NCBI RefSeq assembly: GCF_021917145.1
Contig: NC_061067.1
Span: forward strand, 4,111,389-4,175,388
DNA from: Hypomesus transpacificus
Lineage: Eukaryota > Chordata > Actinopteri > Osmeriformes > Osmeridae
Direction of reading: 5' to 3'
Length of the DNA stretch: 64,000 nucleotides
In this document: positions 15,759-26,340 of the stretch, piece after piece
How positions within the stretch are numbered: position 1 is the first letter of the stretch
How the letters are laid out: each line of letters opens with the position of its first letter
Position numbers and translations under genes: made by a program
Notes under the pieces: model-generated
What the model saw: the letters and a program-made list of their open reading frames with translations, nothing else
The model's database searches: none
What the model was told of the DNA's origin: nothing

Positions 15759-16438
15759 ACTCACGATGACGATAATGTTACAACAACAACAATCTTTTTA
15801 CAGCAACTGTATCAGCTGGATTCTACACTACGCATTTTCATTCTAGGTCAAATGGCTGCACCGCTACACGGACTTGTACCTAATACCAAAACGGCTGTGG
15901 GTACTCGCTTATTCCCGTGCACCGTTATATTCTATTTCGGTTGACAGTGAAAGTACTTCCCGAGTCAAAGGGAAGATGCAAAAAATAGAAACGGTTTGGA
16001 AACGTCCCTGGTAACCAGAGCCTCGCGCAGTTCGATGGGATCGGGTCCAGTCCTCCACTTTCCTAAACTGAGAGTCTGATGGCTGCCGCCAGATGGCGCC
16101 TGAAACCATCAAATTGATTCTATTTAATTATTTCACTACCACCTTGACCCTGCATTCTTGGGCATCCCGTTTCATTATTCAGGTACATTGACCTTTTAAA
16201 ACAAGATCTCTGATTAAATATTTTTTGTTATTGATATACATTTATTTTTAACCGTCTGGTGCGGTGCCGAGTTACCTTGAATCTTCCAATACTTTTACGT
16301 GATCATCTACACCAGATGTTACGGTACCAAGATAGAAACCAGGAAGTTGGTTCAAAAAAGCGCGTCTTCTGCATCTGCTCGTTCTTCTCAAGGTTCTTCT
16401 CTTTGATAGCTTGAGGAGACTGACTTCCATAATGAAAG
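15759..16438. promoter_or_regulatory. Head-to-head promoter interval of actr3b and xrcc2
   Basis: The start codons of actr3b (minus) and xrcc2 (plus) are 680 bases apart and divergent, so both promoters and 5' UTRs must lie here. The interval is not strongly CpG-rich and has no clear TATA box. In-frame stops precede the xrcc2 ATG. The same divergent arrangement exists in human, so shared regulation is plausible but inferred. Confidence 0.6.
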
Positions 16439-18019
16439 ATGACAGAGAACGCTGCACAGGTATGTAGCTATAGGCTATAGCTATCTCATTAGTCAACCGA
16501 TTTACTACCTTTGCAAGCTCGCAATGTTAATCACAATTATCCCAAAGTTTTTTATGATTTTGCCCGCTAAAATGTTCTTTCCCTGCCCACCGCAAACAAG
16601 CCAGCAGCACGTCATAGCTATGCCGCTAGTAATCTAGCAGGATGTCATACACTTTGTTTCTCCTCAGTTATTTGCCAGGTTGGAAGGCAGGAGGTGTCTC
16701 AAGGACATAGAACCGCGCATCTTTCCAGAGGATGGGGGACCAAACTATGGTAACATGATGCACACTTGATTTCCCCAAACTTAATCTATTGCCATTCCCA
16801 CGTCCACATTTTTACTTGATGATAACACAGCAAAGAGACAGATGTTAGTTAGGCCTCATGTTAGCTTACCAAACAATCGGTAAGAAACAAGCAAAAAGAG
16901 ACACACAATAATTGATTGCCCTCTTAAATCGATCCTTTCTGGCCTCCCTCATCCTTTCAGTCTCTCCTCACCACGTTTTGTCTCCTCCCCCATCCTCCTA
17001 CATCCTCTCCCTTCACAGGTGACGTCGTGGAGCTCCATGGGACAGAGGGGACAGGGAAGACAGAGCTGCTGTACCACCTACTGGTCCGTTGCCTGCTCCC
17101 TGAGGACGCGGGCGGGCTGGGCGTAGAGGTGGTCTTCCTGGACACTGACCACCATTTTGACATGCTGCGTCTTGTCACCGTGCTGGAGCACCGCCTGGCT
17201 CAGACGATTGGGGCCGGGAGCACTGAGGAAGGTGAGCTAAGCTAGGCTGGGTCATGCTAAGCAAGGCACCACAATGCCAGGCCAGGATAGATTACACAAT
17301 GTTAGATCTTTTTACCGGGTGTTCTTCGTACCCTATCCGACTTGTCTTCTTGTCTCCCTGCAGGTTGTGAGAGCTCTGGAGGTCAGGGTCAGGCTACTGC
17401 CACCTCTGATCCTGAGACAAGGGTGCGAGCGTGCCTGAGTCGTCTGTCTGTGGTGCACTGCTCCAGCTCTGCCCAGCTCCTCCTCACACTCCACTTCCTG
17501 GAGACGTCCATGTGCAGCCGCCCCAAGCTATCACTGCTCATCATTGACAGCATATCCGCCTTTTATTGGATGGACCGCAGTGGGGGTGGGGACAGCGTGG
17601 CCAAACAGGAAGTGACACTTAGGAAGTGCTCGGAGCTCCTGGCCAGGCTGTTGAGGGACTACCGCATCAGTGTGTTTGCATCCACACACGCCATCATGAG
17701 GAATTATGGGAATTGGAGTTCTGACAGGCTTGGCGAGTCCTCCGACGCGGCATCTTCTTTGCCTTCCTGGAGGAAGTGGAGCTCAGCACAAGCGTCTGAT
17801 TACGATAGGCAGTACCTGTGCAAGCCGTGGCAGAGGCTGGTCACACACAGGCTGCTATTGGCCAGAGCAGAGACTGGGCTGGGCACTAGGGAACAACGAC
17901 ATGTGTTCTCAGCCACAAGCACCTCCTCCTGCTCCACCTCATACTCCTCCTCTAACAGACCAAGAGGTGTCAGGAATTTCTCCTTTGTGATAACGGATGG
18001 AGGCCTGAGTTTCATGTAG
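16439..18019 (+). CDS. xrcc2: DNA repair protein XRCC2, RAD51 paralogue
   Basis: RAD51-family ATPase subunit of the BCDX2 complex (RAD51B-RAD51C-RAD51D-XRCC2), acting in homologous recombination and fork protection in the nucleus. Exons: 16439-16459, 16668-16749, 17019-17231, 17364-18019; 972 bases, 323 codons, all phases consistent. Exon 1 encodes MTENAAQ; an in-frame TGA two codons upstream fixes this start. Motifs: [12 protein letters not shown], Walker [10 protein letters not shown] (about residue 43), [19 protein letters not shown], Walker [15 protein letters not shown], and [14 protein letters not shown] near the end. Human XRCC2 is 280 residues in three exons. This copy is longer through a Ser/Gly/Thr-rich insert after EHRLAQ and a Ser-rich stretch before the end. 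The 132-base intron 17232-17363 lies at the edge of that insert and splits what is one exon in human. Confidence 0.94.
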
Positions 18020-18125
18020 TCGAGAGAGGAGCTTTAACTGTTAAATAGAAAACACATGTTTACTCTTGTATCATCTTAGATGTTGATTTATGTTGGACAT
18101 TTGAATCTTGTAACCCCTGTACATC

Positions 18126-18131
18126 ATTAAA
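18126..18131 (+). promoter_or_regulatory. Polyadenylation signal of xrcc2
   Basis: ATTAAA, 107 bases past the xrcc2 stop codon, the first hexamer variant seen. A short 3' UTR would end near 18145-18160, at the edge of a T run and a GCT repeat. Confidence 0.45.
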
Positions 18132-18144
18132 AAAAATGTTTAGC

Positions 18145-18187
18145 TTTTTTTTTTTTGCTGCTGCTGCTGCTGCTGCTGCTGTTTTTT
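18145..18187 (+). repeat. T run, (GCT)8 and T run behind xrcc2
   Basis: About twelve T residues are followed by eight perfect GCT triplets (18157-18180) and then GTTTTTT. It lies just past the xrcc2 poly(A) signal, so it may fall in the 3' UTR of longer transcripts. Confidence 0.9.
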
Positions 18188-21100
18188 CTGTTGTGCAAAT
18201 ATTATTAGATATGTTTTACAAAAAAAAAGTTTCAACTTTTTACTAACATTACATTACTAACAACTAAGTTTTAGTGTCCTCACCCTTAGCCCTCACTCCA
18301 CATCTCAGCACCCCCCAACCCCCCATTCTGTGACTCCTGACACACTAGCCAGCCCCCTCCCTGCAGTGACAAGACCCGAAGACATAAACTACAAATTACA
18401 CAGTAATTACCATGCCTGTGTCTCAGTGAGCTGAGCTGCGAGGGGCTGCATGGCTGGCTCTGACACAGACCAGCTGTACCCTGGATAATAGCAGGGCTCT
18501 CCACTCCTCCCTGTGGATCTCTGCATTGTTCTGGTACAAGCACAGTCTGACTAGCTAATTAAGATGAGGATAATGGGTTGCTATTAGAGTAGGTAAAGGT
18601 ACCCTCCCATCTATGTTTCATCCTACATATCTCACTCCTTACCACTTTCATCCACTCGTCTATACCAGCTGTTCTTGCTTTGACTTCCTGGTTGATGTCA
18701 TGTGACTTCTGTTCTTCCTGGAGGGGATTGTTGTAGACTACAGGATCGGCCCTGACTTGTGAATTCACTACAATGTATTTGACTTTGACTGCAGACCCTG
18801 AGCTCCTTCTCTATATTAGCGTAACATATTTTTTATACGGCCAACGCACAACACAAATACATCTACCTTTGTCAAAACTTGACATCTAATGACTAGGTTT
18901 TTCATTCATACACAGTTACCCAAAAAATTCAAGCTACTATTAACATATCCAAGGGGTTCACCTTCTTTTATGTGTCCATGCCCTTTGATACTGTAATATA
19001 CTGTTGATTATAGATACACAGTTATACCATCAAATAAAAGTAGACATTATACATTAGACTGTATTTCAACCTAAAATTATTTTACGAAATGTGACTAAAG
19101 CAGAAAGAATGTCACAGAAGTAATGGTGTTTCTGTTCTGGTGAAAATAAGTGCATCGTGACGGGGGTTATATGTAAACGTAGAACACTACAACCCACTCC
19201 CACCAAACATGGTTGAGGGTGTTAAATTGTGACTGAATTCCAGAGACATGGTCTTTCTGAGACCAATACACTAGTGTGTGTTCACTGAAGACGCTAAAAG
19301 TTTCTATTGCAAAGGTCGTAGTGGAAACACATAGCTGGAATGTGCATTAGATAGCAAGAGAGAGGCGTGCAGTATGTGTGTGCGTGTTATAGAGAGAGTA
19401 AGATCTAAAGTGACAAAGTGTTGTGTGTGTGTGAGAGAGAGAATGTGTGGTAGCAATATATAATAAAAAGACACAAAGGAACATAGTTAATATGTGAGGA
19501 ACAAAGAGAGAGAGAGAGAGAGAGAGAATGTGTGTAAGAGAGAGGTCCATTAGGTTGCATAATATTCAGAGGAGAGTATAGCAGAGAGGAGCAGTCTTTA
19601 ACAAGGTGTAGCAGTGTTACCCTGAGCAGTAAGGATGGAGACTGCACTGCATTAGCAAGTCTAAATAAACCCCACATTGTCTCTGAAAAAGACCCCTTCG
19701 CTACATAAATTGGAGTAGGTTGGGAAGACAAAAAAGCATAATTTACATAAAGCTTTCATCTGTGATGGGTCGTATAATGTTAATGAAATCACAAGTGGAC
19801 AGAAAAATGTATGTTTTTTGCAGTGTTACTCTGGACTCACACTGAGGTAGCCATAGGAGGCTCTTGACACCTGAAGAACTATCTGGGATATTTATGCAGA
19901 GTAGTGTTTGTACTCTAAATTTACTGCATTCATTTTATGTCTTTGTTTACCTAGTTGACACATTTATAAAGAAAAATTAGAAGGCACACACACACACACA
20001 CACTCCTAAGTAGGAACCCAGGGGGAGGATGTGGGAGAGCCTGGTACATGAGTAAGGCTCTGTCCTGACAGACAGTGGAGCCTCTTCAAGCTCATACATC
20101 TCATTTCCCCCTGCACCTGGCCTGGCTGATAGGGACTTCCTCCATCCCCCACCCACTCCTCTCCTCCATTCCCCACCCCTCCTCCTCTTCTCTATTCCCC
20201 ACCCCCTCCCATTTTCCTCCATCCCACACTCACTCCTCCTCTCCTCTATCCCCCACCCACAGCTCCTCTCCCCCCTATCTTCCACTGCCTCCATTCCTCT
20301 GCCTGCTCCTCTTCTCCATGTTCTCATCCACTCTCCCTCATCCCCCTGCTCCTCTCTAATCCACCTCCTTAACTCTCTTCCCATCCCCCGTTCTCTCTCC
20401 TCCCTCCTTTTACAATCAACTCAGGAACCACAGACACCTGTCAGTACTGAGTCCTTCCCAAACTTCAAAACCGGACACCAGGGAAGCCTTAAGTAGACAT
20501 TGAACTGTTATGGTAGGCCATGTTGCCACCTGGGATGTACTGTCTGTGGTCACACAATATACTTAAATCTAAAGCAAATGTGGTTGGATGGATGTTGGTA
20601 ACTGGAAGATTGTGGTGGTGACTGCAAGAAAATGAATGTGCTCAATAATGTTAACACTTAAAGGGATCATCTAGTAGGTCACTTGTTTGTCTCCGGTAAT
20701 TAAAACTCCAGTGATATCATGGGTAAGTATTGTAAATAAAGGCATAGCACCCTGTATTTGTTAATGTAGACATTGTGCATTGCTCGTGTGTTTTATGTAA
20801 AATATTTAGTTATTTTTTGTATTCTTGTGTTTTGGATTGTTTATTCATGCTTCATATTGTCTACTTGTGGGCTTCATGTTGTCTACTAGGGGGTTTAACA
20901 CACTCAGCCTACTAAATCAATTTAGCATATGCTGCAGTGGTTTTATCACATAGCATTTAATGCATTCTATAAGAGTGGATTACTGTAGAGTAGTGCAGAG
21001 TAGAGTAACAGTAGAATAGACACAAAAAGAAGTCTCGCCCTATTCACTATCCAAAATCCAGCTCCGTGTTTTGCTCGCGCTCGCCTGATGACAGCGAGGT

Positions 21101-24100
21101 CTCTGCCTCTAGAATGCTCCACGGTATCACTCCGCAGGGTCAGTGAGACTTTTTTCATAACGTGTATTAAGCAGCATATGCTGAAACACTGCACGTTTCA
21201 TATATTTTAATTGATAGTTTATTGAATTTAATTCAGTATGCGTGTTTTATTACTGTTAGCCAGGGATGTATAATAACACGTCTAACTTAATGTGGAGTCG
21301 GACCTATTTCTTCGACAAACGTTGACAGCCAGTGCTTAGGTCGCTTCGAAACATGGCCACCATGATGGAGTAAACGCTTCAACTTTAATTTTCACATTTT
21401 TTGAAAAAAACTTAGTCATTTTCTGTATTTTCACTGGAATGTTTCTTAATGAAATACTGTATCGAACATACAACCCAAATGCAATCGTCAGGAAAAGTTC
21501 GTTGTTGGATTTAACATTGGTTTAAGTTGGCTGGAAGCTGGAAAGGAAAAAAAGAATTGCATCAATTCCGTAAGCGTTTTTCTATTCTCTCTTTCAATTA
21601 ATTTACCGTTTTCTAAGAAATATATATATTTCCTTATAATGTAGCCGTTCTTAAATACATCCAGCGAACAATACAATATATCTAGCTTGGTTACATTGAT
21701 CGGATATATTTCTGTGCGTGTTTATGTGCGTCTTCAACGTGCGAGCGGTTACATTTCCACCATAGCCGACTACGATACGATACCGTCTTATTATGATGAT
21801 AAGTTACTTAATGGAGTAGTTTTGCAATATTAAATGTGCTTGGGAGGTTTACATAGGTACGAAAGGACGTTTCTTATAGAGCAAATAGGCGAATAGTGTA
21901 CATACGGCTTTGAACTTTAATGTTTTTGTCTCATAGGTAGGCCTATAGTTTGTAGACGGTAATTTGCATTTTAGGGTCAAATGTGTGTTAAAACACAAAA
22001 ACAACGATAGGGTACAAGGAGAAAGAAGGTTTTGTGCCCAAACCGCCATATCCTATATTTCCGTGTGGCCCCCAATGACAACAAGCCCGGCGACATCGAC
22101 AAGTAGTCTTTCTCGTCTGTCAGGGGACCTATAATTGACAATCGCCAATTATGTGACTGCCATTAAACAGAATGTTTACCACGCTACCGTTTAAAGACAG
22201 TTTTGGAACAAAATATTATTAATCGGTGACTATTTAAAAAACTATTTTTTGTCACGCGATGAACACGGGTTGTTTCGTAGTTATTGTGGCAATAGAAAGT
22301 TTGCATGTTATCCGTAGGCTAAACATATTCTTTATCGATACATCGAAGTTGAATTACAACCCAGAAGTGAAACAAATGGGCAAATGGTGATCGTGAGTGA
22401 CTTTGCTATCTTCTGATCTGGCTTGGAATGAGGTTTGCCAGGTCAAGAACCCTGCTGACTCAGTAGACCTTTGAGTTCTCCACTTTAACTAGTGTGAGTG
22501 ACGGGATCGAACCTGCGGGAGCTCTGCGTGTCTCAATCCAAGGTTACCAATGCTAGCCAAAGCCCAGACATTAGATTTCACAGGCAGGACTTAACAGTTA
22601 TAAAACTGATGTATAGCAGGTAAAAAACTATTACAAAATACAATGCTGCTAACTGTAATAGCATGGAGGTCGGTACAATCGGCCGTTTATTGAAGAGTTT
22701 CAGGTATGCACCCCTGGTGTGTTAATAGTAATAGCCTATAGGCTATTTAAGTCTTTATTGCAACTGAGAGAGAAATTAAAACATTACTTGGACTGGGGGA
22801 AACTATGGCACCATAGGCCTTGTGGAAAAGAGACGAGAAGATGTTGAAGAGAATAGGTTTTTCAGGACATTAGCTAAGAAAAATACAAAATAACAAAAAG
22901 TGCGGTCCTAGTGCGGTCAGTGAACGTGTTGCCTGGTGAACTATCCCAGTGATTACAAAGCTTTTAGGCCTACTACTTGTCTCTCTCTCCTACAACCAGA
23001 CTCTCAACTAGGCTACTTCTCATGAACTGGACCGTCGGCCTGCTTTGATAGGCTGGAGGCAGTACTGTAGTGAAGCATACAGAGAATATTCACTTCAGTG
23101 TAGGGAGGCATTGAAAGTATACCCACTTCTTTGTTCATGGTTTGTGTGAATATTCACCACAGAAAAAGAGTAAATTTACTGCAAATTCAAGAAGAAGACA
23201 CATTTTGTCAGTCTTCTCTACACCCAATAGATGTTGGGCTGGTACTAGGTACAGATTTGACAACCGTTGCTAGGATCAATGATCAACTGTCGCTAGGTAG
23301 ACATTCAACCAATTTTTCTGATTGGACAGTCATCTGAGATGTAAGATATGACAGCAACTCCTAGTTCTATCAATCTCTTATGTATAGGTATTTCTATACT
23401 TAACATACTTTGCAGACACCAAATACTATGTGTAGAGTCCTTCTGTGGTTAAAGGGCTTCTATGTAGAACCATGTTGTTTGACTGTGTACCAGTATGAGT
23501 GGTGCTGGGCGTTGAGGCACGACTCGACACATACCGCCAATGGCGGACAACTTCCGTTTTTTTTTGTGCATGTGTGTTTGAAGGTGCTCGCAAGCATGTA
23601 TGAGTGTGAAAGTGTGGTGTGTGTTTGTATGCGGCCTAATGTGTAGTATGAGCATGTGTGTGTGTAGATAAATGCAGCAGACTGCATTTCTGTGTGCATA
23701 GGTGTGAAAAAAAAAATATATGTGTGTGTGTGCGCTTGTAAAAGCCTTACCAGCGTGTTGTCTGTGTGTATGTATGCATCTCAAAAACACAGACACCATG
23801 CTGCTAAGTCTTTTCTACACAAGCACACGCAAGAGATGGCTTCTGCAGTGTTGTTAGATGTGTATGGAGACCATTGGAGAAAAAAAGAAAACTCATGGTT
23901 AAATCAACATTCAAATAAGCCCTGTTACAGACACACAGTGGGGAGGGGGGGGTGCGCTCCTCGTCCTCCTCTCTCTTCCTCCTCTCTCTTCCTCCTCTCT
24001 CCTACTCTCCCCTTCTTTTTCACCCTCTCCGCCCCAGCATGACTGTGCTGAACAAAATCGCTAAATTAATTGAAGCTGAGCTCGGCGGAGAGCGCTGGCA

Positions 24101-24724
24101 TCACGCTGAGAGAGGAAACCTCCCTCAACACCACGCTGCTCACAGCTGCTCTCCCTCTCTCCAAAACACAACTATCTCCTCTCCTTTTCTCTCTCTCCTC
24201 TCCCCCCCCCCATTTCTATCCATGTATGTTGTCTGGGTAGGAAGGCATTTCTATGCTCAGACTGGAAGAGGTCCCTGGAACCTGGGAAACATTATACCTG
24301 TACTCCTGTTCTCCATATTTTCATCAGTGGTTACCGAATTCACTTAGTAGTGGGAGCTACTATGGTAGGCCGTGGATTTTTCGAAATGTTTTGATGGGTC
24401 ATTTTTAATTTAATCTTTTTCTCCTTCCCCTTCTTTTTTTCCCTTCCTCTCCTCCTCTCTCTTTCTCTCTCACTTTCCTCTATCCTTCTTTCGACCTCCC
24501 TCCTAACTTCTCATCCCTTTCTACCTTTAATTTGCCCATCTCTCTCCCTTCCACCCCTCTTATACAATCTCTCCTTCCTGTCTCCTGGCCTCTCTTCCTT
24601 TCATCCCCTGTCATTTCCCTCCTTCCTCTACTCCCCCTAACCTCCTTTCTCTGTCATCCCTCCTCTGTCCTCCCTCTCTTTACTTTCTCTCATCCTCCCT
24701 GTCCTCTTCTCTTCCATCTCTAGA
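18188..24724. other. Intergenic region and probable kmt2c 5' noncoding part
   Basis: No protein gene is supported. Contents by position: GA run (19508-19528), CT-rich tract (20070-20410), GT-rich tract (23570-23790), and CT-rich tracts (23950-24210 and 24400-24723). Because an acceptor-like pyrimidine tract ends just before the kmt2c start codon, one or more untranslated first exons of kmt2c probably lie here. A CpG-bearing patch near 21050-21370 is a possible promoter, but this is a guess. Confidence 0.5.
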
Positions 24725-24942
24725 ATGTCATCAGAGGACAGGAGTCGGGAGCCTCGTGACCTCCGTCGACCTCCGGCCCCGGCCAGCGGCGGGAGGCCTG
24801 GCCCCGCCCCCTCTGACAGGCGTCCGCGGGGACGGCCACGGAAAGATGCCTCCACCACCGTGGCTGCTGCACGGGCTGCCGCCGCCGCTGCACGAGCCCC
24901 CGTCACACGCGCCCCTGCCCCCACCCCCAAACCCCGCAAGAA
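24725..24942 (+). CDS. kmt2c: kmt2c exon 1: start and AT-hook
   Basis: Encodes residues 1-72. It starts MSSEDRSRE and carries the AT-hook core RPRGRPRKD, a minor-groove DNA-binding motif also at the human KMT2C N-terminus. An Ala/Arg/Pro-rich stretch follows. The exon ends in AA (phase 2) before GTGAGT. A CT-rich tract ending CTAG stands one base before the ATG, so the exon may continue an upstream noncoding exon. Confidence 0.9.
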
Positions 24943-26293
24943 GTGAGTAGTAACTATGTCTGTCTGTAGAAACTTCTCTCTTGCTGTCTGTCTGAACCTC
25001 TGTCCGTCCGTTTGTCTGTCTGTCTGTACCTTGGTCTGTCTTGGAGATGAACAGAAAGGACTACGTTTTTTCCGCAGGGCTGCTTGAAGTTGAAGTGTAA
25101 CTTAGGGTTAGGGCCAAGCTTTTTTTGGTGTTCCCGCATTCCTACGGATATAAGTAATATGCATCTGATTAGCTGGTTAAAGATGGCACCTATTTTTTGC
25201 ACCCATCCAGAACGCTTGGTTTTGCTTGAGCGTTGGGCTAGTCTAAATGGTATTATAAATAATATGTCAATAAACTCGTATTGATTTTATTGCCATTGTA
25301 TCAATTCTATTCTGGGTTGATACCAAATGAATCAATTATCAAAGTATCTCAGTTCCTTTTTAATCGTGTTAGTCTGTGAGAGCAGCTGATGTTCTTCAAC
25401 CTGGGTTATCATCCCATCTCACCATCCTGTAGGTCTGATAAATCAACTTATTAAGATGTATGAATTATTGAATCAGGCAGCGTTTTAATCTCTCTCCTCA
25501 AGACCTCCCTACAGATTTCTGTGGGAGAGGAAGGGTACTCCACTCTGTCTGACTGTTGAACCCAAGATAACCTCTGTGTGTGTGTTTCTGGTACTGAAAG
25601 AACTTGGCTTGAGTGAGAGTAAGACAAGACGCTATGCTGATTGCTACTTTGGCTTGTGGGAGAAAGTGGTAGACTGAAGGAGAGAGGTAGACTGATGAGA
25701 GGTAGACTGAAGGAGAGAGGTAGACTTACGGATAAAAAGGGAGAGAGGTAGACTGTTGGAGGAAGAGGGGGAAAGAGGTAGACTTAAGGAAAAAGAGGGA
25801 GAGGTAGACAGGGAGAAAGAGGGAGAGGTAGACAGGGATAAAGAGGGAGAGAGGTAGACTGTTGGAGGAAGAGAGGGAGAGAGGTAAACTGAGGGAGAGA
25901 GGTAGACTGAGGGTGACAGGTAGACTGAGGGTGACAGGTACACTGAGGGTGACAGGTAGACTGAGGGTGAGAGGTAGACTGAGGGTGAGAGGTAGACTGA
26001 GGGAGAGAGGTAGACTGAGGGAGAGAGGTAGACTGAGGGAGAGAGGTAGACTGAGGGAGAGAGGTAGACTGAGGAAGAGGGGTAGACTGAGGGAGAGAGT
26101 TAGACTGAGGAAGAGAGGTTGACTTAGGGAGAGAGAGGGAGAGGTATACAGGGAGAAAGAGGGAGAGAGGTAGACTGTTGGAGAAAGAGGGAGAAAAGGA
26201 GCTTGTGTGTGGAGGCTTTATATATGAGGCTAGGTGCGAGAAAGAGTGTGGGTGAGAGTGAGATACAGGGATGGAGCGAGGGGGTGTAGTGCA

Positions 26294-26340
<47 letters not shown>

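Noticed and set aside
16432..16459. Earlier ATG (MKDDRERC) as xrcc2 start
   Set aside because: That frame does not join exon 2 in phase; the ATG at 16439 does, giving LFARLEG as in the family.
22490..22570. tRNA-like B-box (GGTTCGATCCC on the minus strand)
   Set aside because: No matching A-box at proper distance and no cloverleaf pairing; perhaps a decayed SINE head, but not supportable.
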